Shown here: piece by piece, positions 16,931 through 27,829 of the stretch
Numbering within the stretch: the stretch's first letter is position 1
Layout: each line of letters starts with the position of its first letter
From: Prescottella subtropica
GTDB lineage: Bacteria; Actinomycetota; Actinomycetes; Mycobacteriales; Mycobacteriaceae
Reading direction: 5' to 3'
DNA: 49,334 nucleotides
Assembly (NCBI RefSeq): GCF_005434945.1
Contig: NZ_SKCH01000027.1
Coordinates: 1 to 49,334 of the forward strand
Translations under genes and position numbers: made by a program
Notes under the pieces: model-generated
Told to the model about the DNA's origin: nothing
Databases searched by the model: none
The model's input: only the letters and a program-made list of their open reading frames with translations

Positions 16931-18532
16931 GTGAGTATTTCGGGGAATGGTGCACGACGTTCGGCAGGCAAGCGGATCGGGTCGGGGGTGCTCACCGTCG
17001 GCATGGCGATCGGATTCGCCTCCGGTGCAGCATCATCGGCGTCCGCAGCGGACACGCTCGACTGGGGGGTGTGTCCCGCCGAGTACGCGCTCGACGCCGC
17101 CGAGCAGTGCGCGACGGTCCCCGTGCCCCGCGACTACGGCAATCCCGACGCCGGCACGATCGACGTCCTGGTGACGCGGCACCGCGCGGAGGATCCATCG
17201 GCGCGCCGCGGAGTCCTGTTCACCAACCCGGGCGGGCCGGGCGGCGACGCGATCGCGTCGAACGCGATGCTCGCGCAGGCACTTCCGGAGCAGATCCGGC
17301 AGCAGTGGGACGTGATCGGGGTGCAGCCGCGCGGACTTCCGCACGCCGGGGCGCCCGAGTGTGTGCTCTCCCCGGAGATCATGGCCGCGATGGGTGCCGG
17401 ATTCGGCGGCGGCGCCACCCGCGTCGCGTGTGACGGCGGAACCCCCGGCGCCACCGCGCACCTGACCACCGAGAACACCGCCCGCGACTGGGACACGGTA
17501 CGAACGGCGTTGGGGGAGGACCGGATCGACGTCTACGGACTGTCCTACGGCACCACTCTCGCCTCGACGTACGCGACGTTGTTCCCGCAGCACACCGGTC
17601 GGATGGTCCTCGACTCGGCGGTCGACCGGGGTTGGTTGTGGAACGAGGTGCTGTGGCAGCAGAACGACGGCTACCGGGGGCGTTTCTACGACCTCATGGA
17701 CTGGATCGCCGCCCACGACGACACCTACGGTCTCGGTGCCACACCGCTGCAGGTGTACCAGCGGTGGTCGGACCGGATCGTCGAGGAGGCCGGGGGCAAC
17801 CCCACGCTCGCGCCGCCGCCCGCGCAGATCGGGGACGTCCCGCCGGCGTTCACGGCCGTCGCCGACGCCTACCGGGCGGGTGTCGACCTCACCGGCCCGG
17901 CCCGCATCCAGTTCGAGGCGTTCGTGCGCCGGACGATCGATCCGGCGCACACGCAGGCGGCGTCGAGCCTGTATCTGTTCACCCGCCAGGCACTTCCGGC
18001 TCGCAACTCCTGGCCGACGATCGCGCGGGTGGTCCGGGACGGCCTGTCCGCGATGCCGGAGTCGCAGCCCGACGAGACCGACCTCGACATGATGGTCGCC
18101 TCGCAGCTCATGCAGGCGCTGGTCCTGTGCAACGAGAACGCGGTTCTGCCGCGGCCCGACCGGATTCCCGGCTGGCTGTTCTCGACGTTCGTCACCGGCG
18201 ACCTGTTCGACGCCGTCGGCTACGGCTTCAGCGCCGGTGCGTCGTGTGCGGGGGCGCCCGCGGTGACCACCGTCCCTGCGCCGTCCGGTGCCGGCCTCGA
18301 CACCCCGCCGCTCGTGCTGCAGGGCCTGCGGGACCCGCAGACCCCGTACGCGGGCGGGATGCGCCTGGCCGACGCGCTGGGCGCGCACGTCGTCACCGTC
18401 GACGGCGGCGACCACGGGGCCGCGATCCAGGGCGGGAACACCGTCGTCGACCGGGCCGTCACCGAGTATCTGACGACCGGTACCACCGACGTCACGCACG
18501 CCCCGGAGGCGCCCGTCACCGCACCGCTGTGA
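16931..18532 (+). CDS. secreted alpha/beta hydrolase, TAP/SlpD-type (S33-like peptidase or esterase)
   Basis: A 533-residue exported hydrolase. The N-terminus has basic residues (RRSAGKR), a hydrophobic stretch and an Ala-rich cleavage region ([11 protein letters not shown]). The catalytic Ser is in [12 protein letters not shown], the oxyanion region in [12 protein letters not shown], the acid probably in [10 protein letters not shown], and the His in VDGGDHGA close to the C-terminus, as in tripeptidyl aminopeptidase-like proteins. It probably acts outside the membrane on peptides or lipid esters. It lies directly upstream of bioA, but bioA has its own predicted promoter. Confidence 0.85.
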   Translation: MSISGNGARRSAGKRIGSGVLTVGMAIGFASGAASSASAADTLDWGVCPAEYALDAAEQCATVPVPRDYGNPDAGTIDVLVTRHRAEDPSARRGVLFTNPGGPGGDAIASNAMLAQALPEQIRQQWDVIGVQPRGLPHAGAPECVLSPEIMAAMGAGFGGGATRVACDGGTPGATAHLTTENTARDWDTVRTALGEDRIDVYGLSYGTTLASTYATLFPQHTGRMVLDSAVDRGWLWNEVLWQQNDGYRGRFYDLMDWIAAHDDTYGLGATPLQVYQRWSDRIVEEAGGNPTLAPPPAQIGDVPPAFTAVADAYRAGVDLTGPARIQFEAFVRRTIDPAHTQAASSLYLFTRQALPARNSWPTIARVVRDGLSAMPESQPDETDLDMMVASQLMQALVLCNENAVLPRPDRIPGWLFSTFVTGDLFDAVGYGFSAGASCAGAPAVTTVPAPSGAGLDTPPLVLQGLRDPQTPYAGGMRLADALGAHVVTVDGGDHGAAIQGGNTVVDRAVTEYLTTGTTDVTHAPEAPVTAPL

Positions 18533-18543
18533 CCGTCGCTGGT

Positions 18544-18557
18544 TAGAGTCGGGCCGC
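18544..18557 (+). promoter_or_regulatory. leaderless promoter -10 of bioA
   Basis: TAGAGT (18544-18549), then eight bases, then the GTG at 18558. No TGAAC-N3-GTTCA palindrome like that at bioF was found in front of bioA. Confidence 0.45.
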
Positions 18558-19865
18558 GTGAACCCGCAGCAACTGTCCTCCGACCGCATCCTCGAACTCG
18601 ACGCCACCCATCTGTGGCACCCGTACGGCGCGTTCCCGGCGTCGACGACGCCGCTGGTCGTGGAGTCCGCGCAGGGCACCCGCCTCACCCTGGCCGACGG
18701 CACCGAACTGGTCGACGGCATGAGTTCGTGGTGGTCGGCAGTGCACGGCTACCGGCACCCGGTGCTCGACGCCGCGGTCACCGAACAGCTCGGCCGGATG
18801 AGTCACGTCATGTTCGGCGGCCTCACCCATGCCCCGGCGGCGCGTCTCGCGCAGCTGCTCGTCGACGTCACCCCGGACGGCCTCGACACGGTGTTCCTCG
18901 CCGACTCCGGCTCGGTGTCCGTGGAGGTCGCGGTGAAGATGTGCCTGCAGTTCTGGCGGGCGCAGGGCCGACCGGGCAAGCACCGGCTGCTCACGTGGCG
19001 CGGCGGCTACCACGGCGACACGTTCGCGCCGATGAGCGTGTGCGACCCGGACGGCGGCATGCACACGATGTGGACGGATGTGCTGGCCCGGCAGGTGTTC
19101 GCGCCCGCCCCGCCCCGTGACTTCGACCCGGACTATGTCGCCGAGTTCGAGCAACTCGTCACCGCGCACCGCGACGAGCTGGCTGCTGTGATCGTCGAAC
19201 CGGTGGTCCAGGGGGCGGGCGGGATGCGCTTCCACGATCCGCGGTACCTCACCGAACTCCGGCGGATGTGCGACGAGCACGGTCTGCTGTTGGTGTTCGA
19301 CGAGATCGCCACCGGCTTCGGCCGCACCGGGGAACTGTTCGCCGCCGACCACGCCGGGGTGTCGCCCGACGTCATGTGCGTCGGCAAGGCGCTCACCGGC
19401 GGCTACCTCACGCTGGCCGCCACGCTGTGCACGACGGCGGTCGCCGAGACGATCAGCGCCGGCGAGGGCGGCGGCGTCATGCACGGCCCGACGTTCATGG
19501 GCAACCCGCTGGCCTGCGCGGTCGCCGTCGCGGCCGTCGAGTTGCTGCTGTCGCGGGACTGGCGCGCCGAGGTCGCGATGGTGAACGCGCGCCTCGAGCA
19601 CGGGCTGGCCCCGGCCCGCGAGATTCCCGGTGTCGTCGACGTCCGGGTGCTCGGCGCCATCGGGGTGATCGAACTCGCCGCACCCGTCGACATGCCGTCG
19701 GCGACCGACGCCGCCGTCGCCGCCGGGGTGTGGCTGCGCCCGTTCCGGAACCTGATCTACGCGATGCCGCCGTACGTGAGCACTGCCGACGACGTCGACC
19801 GCATCGCCGCCGGCATGGTCGCCGCGGCCCGCAGCCAATCCTCCGAAAACCGGCCTGGGCTGTGA
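18558..19865 (+). CDS. bioA: adenosylmethionine-8-amino-7-oxononanoate aminotransferase
   Basis: BioA converts 8-amino-7-oxononanoate to 7,8-diaminopelargonate using SAM as amino donor and PLP as cofactor. The 435-residue protein has the BioA-specific start HLWHPYGAF, the substrate-pocket motif [52 protein letters not shown] with the PLP-contacting Asp, and the Schiff-base Lys in [16 protein letters not shown]. It is followed by a small membrane protein gene and then bioF-bioD, similar to the mycobacterial order. Confidence 0.95.
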   Translation: MNPQQLSSDRILELDATHLWHPYGAFPASTTPLVVESAQGTRLTLADGTELVDGMSSWWSAVHGYRHPVLDAAVTEQLGRMSHVMFGGLTHAPAARLAQLLVDVTPDGLDTVFLADSGSVSVEVAVKMCLQFWRAQGRPGKHRLLTWRGGYHGDTFAPMSVCDPDGGMHTMWTDVLARQVFAPAPPRDFDPDYVAEFEQLVTAHRDELAAVIVEPVVQGAGGMRFHDPRYLTELRRMCDEHGLLLVFDEIATGFGRTGELFAADHAGVSPDVMCVGKALTGGYLTLAATLCTTAVAETISAGEGGGVMHGPTFMGNPLACAVAVAAVELLLSRDWRAEVAMVNARLEHGLAPAREIPGVVDVRVLGAIGVIELAAPVDMPSATDAAVAAGVWLRPFRNLIYAMPPYVSTADDVDRIAAGMVAAARSQSSENRPGL

Positions 19866-19875
19866 TCCGCGTCGC

Positions 19876-19887
19876 TAGGGTCGGGGC
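19876..19887 (+). promoter_or_regulatory. leaderless promoter -10 of the small membrane protein
   Basis: TAGGGT (19876-19881), then six bases, then the GTG at 19888. No ribosome binding site is visible. Confidence 0.45.
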
Positions 19888-20322
19888 GTGTACCGCGACC
19901 TGTTTCGCCGCCCCCGCCCGGTCACCGCACTGCTCGTCACCGTCGGCCTGCTGCTGGGGCTGACCGCGGCACTCGTGTGGCACGTCGCCGCCGACGCGCC
20001 CGACTGGTGGCCGACCCTGCCGTTGCTGGCCGGTCTCGGTGCGGGGGTCGGCGGGTTCGTCGCCGCGTGCGCCAACGCGGAGGGCTGGCGGATGACGCGC
20101 GCCCAGGACGGCGGCTACCGACCACTGGCGGTGTTGACGACCGGCACCGCGCTGGTCTCGGGGGTGTGTTTCGCGTGGGCGTGGACGGCATCTCCGCCGT
20201 CGTCCGGGGCGGCCTCCCCGTCGCCGTGGTTGACGTTCCCGCTGCTGAGCCTCGTCGTGGCGGCGGTCGCGGCGGTCGTCGCGTTCGAACTGGACATTCG
20301 GGTTTTCCGGCTGCGCCGGTAG
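19888..20322 (+). CDS. small integral membrane protein in the biotin locus
   Basis: A 144-residue protein with about four hydrophobic helices: TALLVTVGLLLGLTAALVW, a Gly-rich LLAGLGAGVGGFVAACA, AVLTTGTALVSGVCFAWAW and LLSLVVAAVAAVVAFEL. Both ends are basic (RDLFRRPRP and RVFRLRR). I do not recognise a family. A membrane-protein gene also sits beside bioA in mycobacteria, so the linkage may be conserved, but it is not a known biotin transporter subunit. Its stop codon lies inside the operator that precedes bioF. Confidence 0.6.
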   Translation: MYRDLFRRPRPVTALLVTVGLLLGLTAALVWHVAADAPDWWPTLPLLAGLGAGVGGFVAACANAEGWRMTRAQDGGYRPLAVLTTGTALVSGVCFAWAWTASPPSSGAASPSPWLTFPLLSLVVAAVAAVVAFELDIRVFRLRR

Positions 20323-20357
20323 CCCACTTGAACGCTGTTCAAGTGGGCTTGTAGGGT
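20321..20357 (+). promoter_or_regulatory. bioF promoter overlapped by a BioQ-like operator
   Basis: A perfect 13-base inverted repeat (20321-20333 and 20337-20349, spacer GCT) contains TGAAC-GCT-GTTCA. This fits the TGAAC-N3-GTTAC-type box that I recall for the TetR-family biotin repressor BioQ of corynebacteria and mycobacteria. The -35 box TTGAAC (20328-20333) lies within the left arm; the -10 TAGGGT (20352-20357) follows 18 bases later and is seven bases from the bioF GTG. A bound repressor would block the -35 box. Confidence 0.7.
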
Positions 20358-20364
20358 GCTGTCC

Positions 20365-21519
20365 GTGGGAACCGAACGGGATGCACTGGCCTGGCTGGAC
20401 GACGTCGAGACGCAGCGGCGGACGGCCGGACTGCGCCGCGAACTGCGGCCGCGGGGCGCGTCGGATCCGGTGATCGACCTCGCGTCCAACGACTATCTGG
20501 GCCTGGTCCGGCACCCCGAGGTGATCGCGGGCGCGGTCGCCGCCGTCCGCCGCTGGGGTGGGGGAGCGACCGGATCGCGCCTGGTCACCGGGACCACCAC
20601 GGACCACGATCTGCTCGAAGGGGAGCTCGCCGACTTCGTCGGCGCCGAGGCCGGTCTCGTCTTCGCCAGCGGGTACGCCGCGAATCTCGGTGCGGTGACG
20701 GCACTCTCGGGTCCCGGTGCACTGATCGTCTCCGACGCCGGTTGCCACGCCTCCCTCGTCGACGCGTGCCGGCTGTCCCGGTCTCGGGTGGTCGTCGCCC
20801 CGCACGCCGACGTCGACTTCCTGGCCCGCACCCTCGCCGCACGCGCCGAGGAGCGGGCGCTGGTGCTCACCGATTCGGTGTTCAGCGCCGACGGCGATCT
20901 CGCGCCGCTGCGCGACATGCACCGGGTGTGCCGCGCGCACGGGGCGGTCCTGCTCGTCGACGAGGCCCACGGCATCGGGGTGCGCGGCCGCGGCGGCCGC
21001 GGCCTGGTGCACGAGGTGGACCTGGCGGGGGAGCCGGACGTGGTGGTGACCGCGACCCTGTCGAAATCGCTTGCCGCGCAGGGCGGTGCGGTCATCGCAT
21101 CGGAGCGGGTGCGGGCGCACCTGATCGACGCGGCCCGCACGTTCATCTTCGACACCGGTCTCGCCCCGGCCGCGGTCGGGGCCGCCCGTGCCGCACTCGC
21201 GGTCCTCGTCCGGGAACCGGAGCGGGCCGCTGCCGTCCTGGAGCGGGCCCGCGACCTGGCCCGGATCACCGGCGCCGCCGCCCCCGAATCCGCTGTGGTG
21301 TCGGTGATTCTCGGTGACCCGCAGGTCGCGTACGACGCCGCATCGGCCTGCCGGGAACGAGGCCTGCACGTGGGCTGTTTCCGGCCGCCGTCGGTCCCCG
21401 CCGGCACGTCACGGCTGCGGCTCACGGCCCGCGCCACGATCGACGCCGACGAGATGACGCGGATCGACGCCGTGCTCACCGAGGTGCTGGCAGCGCATCG
21501 GGTGCGGGTGGCGGCATGA
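20365..21519 (+). CDS. bioF: 8-amino-7-oxononanoate synthase
   Basis: BioF condenses pimeloyl-CoA or pimeloyl-ACP with alanine, with PLP as cofactor. The 384-residue protein has [70 protein letters not shown] and the PLP Lys in [15 protein letters not shown] chose the GTG at 20365 because the TAGGGT -10 box lies seven bases upstream; an in-frame GTG at 20356 overlaps that box. bioD starts inside its stop codon (ATGA), so the two are coupled. Confidence 0.94.
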   Translation: MGTERDALAWLDDVETQRRTAGLRRELRPRGASDPVIDLASNDYLGLVRHPEVIAGAVAAVRRWGGGATGSRLVTGTTTDHDLLEGELADFVGAEAGLVFASGYAANLGAVTALSGPGALIVSDAGCHASLVDACRLSRSRVVVAPHADVDFLARTLAARAEERALVLTDSVFSADGDLAPLRDMHRVCRAHGAVLLVDEAHGIGVRGRGGRGLVHEVDLAGEPDVVVTATLSKSLAAQGGAVIASERVRAHLIDAARTFIFDTGLAPAAVGAARAALAVLVREPERAAAVLERARDLARITGAAAPESAVVSVILGDPQVAYDAASACRERGLHVGCFRPPSVPAGTSRLRLTARATIDADEMTRIDAVLTEVLAAHRVRVAA

Positions 21520-22205
21520 CCGTGCTCGTCGTCTCCGGAACCTCCACCGATGTCGGCAAGACGGTGGTCACCGCGGCGCTCGCGGCCGCGGCGGCCGCGC
21601 GGGGGCTGTCGGTGGCGGTGTGCAAGCCCGGCCAGACCGGTGTCGCGCCGGGCGAACCCGGCGACCTCGCCGACGTCACCCGGCTGACCGGGATCACGGC
21701 GACGATCGAGTTGGCCCGCTACCCGGAACCGCTCGCCCCGGACACCGCGGCCCACCGCGCCGGGATGCCGCTGCTCACGCGCGCGCAGGTGGTCTCCGCG
21801 GTCCGGGAGCTCGAGGCCCGCCACGACGTCGTCCTCGTCGAGGGCGCCGGAGGCCTGTTGGTGCGGCTCGGGGCCGACGGGTTCACGATCCGCGACGTCG
21901 CCGCCGACCTGGATGCCCCGGTCGTCGTGGTCGCGGCCGCCGGACTCGGCACGCTGAACCACTGCGCGCTCACCGCGGAAGCCCTCACCGCCCGCGACGT
22001 CGTGTGCAGCGGGTTCGTCGTCGGATCCTGGCCGGACACACCGGACCTCGCGGCCCGCTGCAACCTCGACGACCTCCCGGACGTCACCGGCGCGCCCCTG
22101 GTAGGACGGATCCCGGAAGGCTCCGGCCGCCTGGATGCGGCGGCGTTCACCGCCGCGGCGGCGGGCTGGTTCGAGCCGGAATGGATTGCGTCGCTAGGGG
22201 TGTAA
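21516..22205 (+). CDS. bioD: dethiobiotin synthetase
   Basis: BioD closes the ureido ring of dethiobiotin from diaminopelargonate, CO2 and ATP. The 229-residue protein has the P-loop [17 protein letters not shown], the CKPGQTG substrate motif, [14 protein letters not shown] and [20 protein letters not shown]. It overlaps bioF by four bases. Its end overlaps the end of the broken leftward gene by 12 bases. bioB is not in the window. Confidence 0.94.
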   Translation: MTVLVVSGTSTDVGKTVVTAALAAAAAARGLSVAVCKPGQTGVAPGEPGDLADVTRLTGITATIELARYPEPLAPDTAAHRAGMPLLTRAQVVSAVRELEARHDVVLVEGAGGLLVRLGADGFTIRDVAADLDAPVVVVAAAGLGTLNHCALTAEALTARDVVCSGFVVGSWPDTPDLAARCNLDDLPDVTGAPLVGRIPEGSGRLDAAAFTAAAAGWFEPEWIASLGV

Positions 22206-22779
22206 CGGGAGTATTCGCACCCGGAGCGCATACGCGACGACGTGGTGGTCGTCCGGGATCGCGCACCCGCGATACAGGGTCCGCGGCCCGTCGTAGGTGA
22301 CGTTGTACCAGTTCGGGTAGTCGGTGGGGGTGTGCACGACATGCTGGATCAGCGGTACGCGCTCGATCAACTGCACCCGGCCGGTGGGCTGCGTGTAGTA
22401 GTTGCTCCACAAGTAGCGATCCCACATCAGGCACCCGGTCAGGGTGGTCGCGCCGACCGCGCCGACGTCGTCCGGGACGAGTACGGTGAATCCGTCCAAT
22501 ACGTCGTCGGCTCGAACACGTCCCCCACCTCGGGTCGGTCGGGGAACGACTCGAGGTGGGGGACCCTCCGCAGGATCGTCATGAGTGCGGACGCGGTGCA
22601 TAGGGGTACGGACCGAGGCGGGTACTCGCCGAGCCCCGGAGCAGGTCGGGTCGCACCCCGTGAACGGTGCCGTAGGTGCGTTCGTCGAGGTCGAGCGACC
22701 GGATCGTGGCGTGGGTGGCGTGGGTGATCCAGTGGGGAACGAACACGGTGAGCGTGAGATGTGCCGGTGTGGCAACCAT
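22194..22779 (-). pseudogene. small hypothetical gene split by two -1 frameshifts
   Basis: Three adjacent reading frames on the minus strand look protein-like in succession. The first runs from ATG 22779 to a TGA at 22579 (MVATPAHLTLTVFVPHWITH... to YPYAPRPHS). The second starts at ATG 22582 in an ATGA overlap (MTILRRVPHLESFPDRPEVG) and is plausible to about GDVFEP. The third carries the rest (DGFTVLVPDDVGAVGATTLT, CLMWDRYLWSNYYTQP, YPNWYNVTYDGPRTLYRGCA) down to a TAG at 22194, but has no start of its own. Each step is a one-base backward shift. Joined, they give a protein of about 195 residues that I do not recognise. The last shift lies near 22500-22520. It may be a decayed gene or sequencing errors; the first break could also be a real gene boundary. 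Confidence 0.55.
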
Positions 22780-22922
22780 CGTCGAACCCCACGCACTCGA
22801 AGGTCCGTCGAGCGACGCCGTCGGGCGGGGCTACCTTGTCTCGCAGTCAACCTCGCTTATCGAGCGGGATGCAGCAGTGGAGACGTTCACCGTCCTCAAT
22901 TCAGAGTGGATAGGGCGGTGGT

Positions 22923-24080
22923 TCATGCGAAGCCGGAGGCGATGTCGCGGCCGATGATTTCCTTCATGATCTCGGTGGTTCCGCCGTAGATGGTTTGGAT
23001 GCGGGTGTCGACGTAGGCGCGGCCGATGGGGTACTCCATCATGTAGCCGTAGCCTCCGTGGAGTTGGACGCAGCGGTCGATGACGCGCTTCTGCATCTCG
23101 GTGGCCCACCATTTGGCTTTGGCGGCGTCGACAGCGGTGAGGTTGCCGGCGTTGAGTGCGAGTACGCATTGGTCGATGTAGGCCTGGGTCACCTCGATCT
23201 CGGTGACGATCTCTGCGAGGGCGAAGCGTGTGTTCTGTAGGTCGCCGATCGGTTTCCCGAATGCTTTGCGTTCGAACACATAGTTCTTCGTCCATTCGTA
23301 GGCGGCGCGTGCGGAGGCTACTGCGCTGAGCCCGATGGACAGACGTTCGAGGGGCAGGTTGTTCATCAGGTGTGTGAAGCCGTGTCCCTCGGTGCCGAGA
23401 AGGTTTGCTGCGGGGACACGAACATTGTCGAAGACCAGCTCGGCGGTGTCCTGCGCGGCGAGTCCGACCTTGTGTAGCTTGCGGCCGCGACTGAATCCGG
23501 GGGTGTCGCGTTCGACGACGATCAGGGAGAACCCCTTGGATCCGGCGTTCGGGTCGGTGCGGCACACGATGATCACCAGGTCGGAGTGGATTCCGTTGGT
23601 GATGAACGTTTTCTGGCCGTTGATGACCCAGTGGTCGCCGTCACGGACTGCGGTGGTCTTGAGGCCTTGGAGGTCGGATCCAGCTCCGGGTTCGGTCATG
23701 GCGATGGCACCGATCAGTTCCCCGGCGGCCATGCCGGGAAGCCAGCGTTGTTTCTGGTCGTCGGTGCCCAGATGTGCGATGTAGGGGGTGACGATGTCGT
23801 CTTGGGTGTTGATGCCGCTGCCGAACGAGGTGGTGGCGGTTCGGGCGACCTCTTCGACGACGACACAGCGGAATCGGTAGTCGGTGACGCTGGAACCGCC
23901 GAACTCTTCGGGGACCGCGAGTCCGAGGATGCCGGCTTTGCCTGCGGCGAGCCATGCGGAGCGGTCGACGATCCGGTCTTCTTCCCAGCGGTCGTAGTGG
24001 GGTTCGATCTCGCGGGCGAGGAACTCTCGTACCGTTTCCCGGTATGCCTCGTGGTCGGGTTCGAAGAAGTTGCGCTGCAT
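22923..24080 (-). CDS. acyl-CoA dehydrogenase, LCAD/IVD-like
   Basis: A 385-residue FAD enzyme that oxidises an acyl-CoA to the 2-enoyl-CoA. Motifs include MTEPGAGSDLQGLKTTAVRD, GQKTFITNGIHSDLVIIV, RKAFGKPIGDLQNTRFALAE, CVQLHGGYGYMMEYPIGRAY and the C-terminal IYGGTTEIMKEIIGRDI. YGGT replaces the YEGT of medium-chain enzymes; as in LCAD and isovaleryl-CoA dehydrogenase, the catalytic base should be the Glu in NLPLERLSIG. This suggests long or branched substrates. The ATG has GGAGAG upstream. It is the last gene of a six-gene leftward operon. Confidence 0.9.
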   Translation of the reverse strand: MQRNFFEPDHEAYRETVREFLAREIEPHYDRWEEDRIVDRSAWLAAGKAGILGLAVPEEFGGSSVTDYRFRCVVVEEVARTATTSFGSGINTQDDIVTPYIAHLGTDDQKQRWLPGMAAGELIGAIAMTEPGAGSDLQGLKTTAVRDGDHWVINGQKTFITNGIHSDLVIIVCRTDPNAGSKGFSLIVVERDTPGFSRGRKLHKVGLAAQDTAELVFDNVRVPAANLLGTEGHGFTHLMNNLPLERLSIGLSAVASARAAYEWTKNYVFERKAFGKPIGDLQNTRFALAEIVTEIEVTQAYIDQCVLALNAGNLTAVDAAKAKWWATEMQKRVIDRCVQLHGGYGYMMEYPIGRAYVDTRIQTIYGGTTEIMKEIIGRDIASGFA

Positions 24081-24112
24081 CGGTTCTCTCCAGAGTGTGA
24101 GGTCGTCAGGTG

Positions 24113-25734
<1,622 letters not shown>

Positions 25735-25765
25735 CGCTGCTCCTTCTTCAGTACCTGGTTGTTCG

Positions 25766-26527
25766 TCAGCGGGGTGCCATGCGGATGGCGCCGTCGAGAC
25801 GGATGGTTTCGCCGTTGAGCATCGGGTTGGCCACGATGTGCGCGGCGAGAGCGCCGTACTCTGCAGGGTCGCCCAAGCGCGACGGGTGCGGCACCTGCTG
25901 TCCGAGTGAGGCCTGCGCGGCTTCGGGCAGCGAGCCGAGCAGTGGGGTCTTGAACAGGCCCGGAGCGATGGTGACGACGCGGATCAGCAGTGAGGCGAGG
26001 TCGCGGGCGATCGGTAGGGTCATGCCGACGACACCGCCCTTGGAGGCGGAGTAGGCGGCCTGCCCGATCTGACCGTCGAACGCGGCGACGGAGGCGGTGT
26101 TGATGATGACACCGCGCTCACCGTCGACAGGGTCGACCGTGGAGATTCGTTCGGCGGCGAGACGCAGGACGTTGAAGGTGCCGACCAAGTTCACGTTGAT
26201 GATCTTCGTGAAGTCTGGCAGGGGGAAGGCGCCACTGCGGCCGACGGTCTTGATGGCATTGCCGATGCCGGCGCAGTTGACGGTGACACGCAGCGGGCCG
26301 AGGGATTCGGCCAGGTCGAGGGCAGTGGTCACCGAGGCTTCGTCGGTGACGTCGCCGGGGGAGAACCGGACGCGGTCGCCGAGTTCCTTGGCGACGGTTT
26401 CTCCGTCGGACGAGGGCAGGTCGAGGATGACGACCTGGGCGCCCTGGTCGTGGAGGGCTTTGACGGTGGCCAGTCCGAGTCCGGATGCACCGCCGGTGAC
26501 GACGGCGACGCTATCGGTGACGATCAT
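25766..26527 (-). CDS. short-chain dehydrogenase, 3-hydroxyacyl-CoA dehydrogenase type 2-like
   Basis: A 253-residue NAD-dependent SDR. It has the cofactor loop [17 protein letters not shown], an acidic residue after strand 2 ([11 protein letters not shown]) indicating NAD, NCAGIG, the catalytic Ser in [20 protein letters not shown] with YSASKGG, and [10 protein letters not shown]. The [18 protein letters not shown]-type sequence is typical of HSD17B10-like enzymes, which oxidise 3-hydroxyacyl-CoA including 2-methyl-branched ones. Neighbouring thiolase and hydratase genes support this role. Confidence 0.87.
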   Translation of the reverse strand: MIVTDSVAVVTGGASGLGLATVKALHDQGAQVVILDLPSSDGETVAKELGDRVRFSPGDVTDEASVTTALDLAESLGPLRVTVNCAGIGNAIKTVGRSGAFPLPDFTKIINVNLVGTFNVLRLAAERISTVDPVDGERGVIINTASVAAFDGQIGQAAYSASKGGVVGMTLPIARDLASLLIRVVTIAPGLFKTPLLGSLPEAAQASLGQQVPHPSRLGDPAEYGALAAHIVANPMLNGETIRLDGAIRMAPR

Positions 26528-26557
26528 GTGGGAGGTCCTTTCGAGAAATGCTGTGGT

Positions 26558-27751
26558 TCAGAGACGTTCGATGATGGCGGCGTTGGCCATGCCGGCGCCT
26601 TCACACATGGTCTGCAGGCCGTAGCGGCCGCCGGTGGCTTCGAGATGATGGACGAGGGTGGTGAGCAGCCGGGTGCCGGAGGACCCGAGAGCGTGACCGA
26701 GAGCGATCGCACCACCAAGTGGGTTCAGCTTCGCCGGGTCGGCCCCGAACTCGTGTGCCCACGCCAGTGGCACGGGTGCGAACGCCTCGTTGACCTCGTA
26801 CGCGTCGATCTGGTCGATGTCGAGGCCGGACTTGGCCAGGGCTTTGCGGGTGGCGGGGATCGGTGCGGTCAGCATGAGCATCGGATCGTCCCCGGCCACA
26901 GCGAACGTGTGGAACCGGGCCCGGGGAGTCAGTCCGAGCTTGTTCGCGGCTTCTTCGCTCATGATGAGTACCGCGGAGGCGCCATCAGTCAGCGGCGAGG
27001 AGTTGCCCGGCGTGATGGACCAGTTCGCTTCCGGGAACCGGGCGGCATAGGCGTCGGTGTGGAAGGACGGCCTCAGCCCGGCCAATCCGTCCGCTGTGGT
27101 CGTGGCGCGGACCGTTTCGTCGAGGGTATGTGTGGCCGTCTCACCGGTAGGTGTGGTGATGTCGATCGACACGATCTCCTTGTCGAACGCGCCGGAGGCG
27201 ATCGCGGCCGCAGCCCGTTGGTGTGACTGCGCGGCATAGGCGTCGAGCGTTTCGCGGTCGAGCTTCCATTTCGCGGAGATCAGTTCTGCAGAAATACCCT
27301 GGTTGACAAGGCCTTCCGGATATCGGGTGCGCAGGCTCGGCCCGTGGGTGTCCTTGCCCATCGGGGCAGTACCCATGGGGACACGGCTCATGGACTCGAC
27401 CCCGCAGGCGATGACGATGTCGTAAGCGCCGGCGATGATGCCCTGGGCGGCGAAGTGTGCGGCCTGCTGACTCGACCCACACTGGCGGTCGATCGTGGTG
27501 GCCGGTACCGAGTCCGGGAATCCTGCTGCGAGCAGTGCGGTTCTGGAAATGTTGAGGGCCTGTTCGGAGGCTTGGTTGACGCAGCCGCCGATGACATCGT
27601 CGACGAGTACAGGGTCGAGGTTGTTCCGATCGACGATGGTGCGGAGAACGTGGGCGAGCATCTCGACGGGGTGTGTTGCGGACAGGGCGCCACCGGGCTT
27701 GCCCTTGCCGGACGCGAGCCGGACCGCGTCGACGATGACAGCGTTCGTCAT
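26558..27751 (-). CDS. acetyl-CoA acyltransferase (thiolase)
   Basis: A 397-residue thiolase for the final cleavage step of beta-oxidation. The acyl-carrying Cys is in TIDRQCGSSQQAAH, the NEAFAPV motif and GGAIALGHALGSSGTRLL supply the active-site Asn and His, and the second Cys is in MCEGAGMANAAII. I chose the ATG at 27751 with AAAGGAA upstream; an ATG five codons earlier lies inside that site. It is second in the leftward operon, 78 bases after the enoyl-CoA hydratase gene. Confidence 0.92.
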   Translation of the reverse strand: MTNAVIVDAVRLASGKGKPGGALSATHPVEMLAHVLRTIVDRNNLDPVLVDDVIGGCVNQASEQALNISRTALLAAGFPDSVPATTIDRQCGSSQQAAHFAAQGIIAGAYDIVIACGVESMSRVPMGTAPMGKDTHGPSLRTRYPEGLVNQGISAELISAKWKLDRETLDAYAAQSHQRAAAAIASGAFDKEIVSIDITTPTGETATHTLDETVRATTTADGLAGLRPSFHTDAYAARFPEANWSITPGNSSPLTDGASAVLIMSEEAANKLGLTPRARFHTFAVAGDDPMLMLTAPIPATRKALAKSGLDIDQIDAYEVNEAFAPVPLAWAHEFGADPAKLNPLGGAIALGHALGSSGTRLLTTLVHHLEATGGRYGLQTMCEGAGMANAAIIERL

Positions 27752-27829
27752 GTGTGTTCCTTTCACCGGAGTGGATTCAACTCGGATACGGCGAGTTGGT
27801 GTGTGCGACCGGGGTGTAGATGGTCGATG

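Noticed and set aside
20321-20349. Reading the palindrome only as a transcription terminator for the small membrane gene
   Set aside because: It contains the -35 box of the bioF promoter and the TGAAC-N3-GTTCA core; an operator role explains it better, though it could do both.
20356-20364. GTG at 20356 as the bioF start
   Set aside because: It overlaps the TAGGGT -10 box; the GTG at 20365 has the right distance for a leaderless start.
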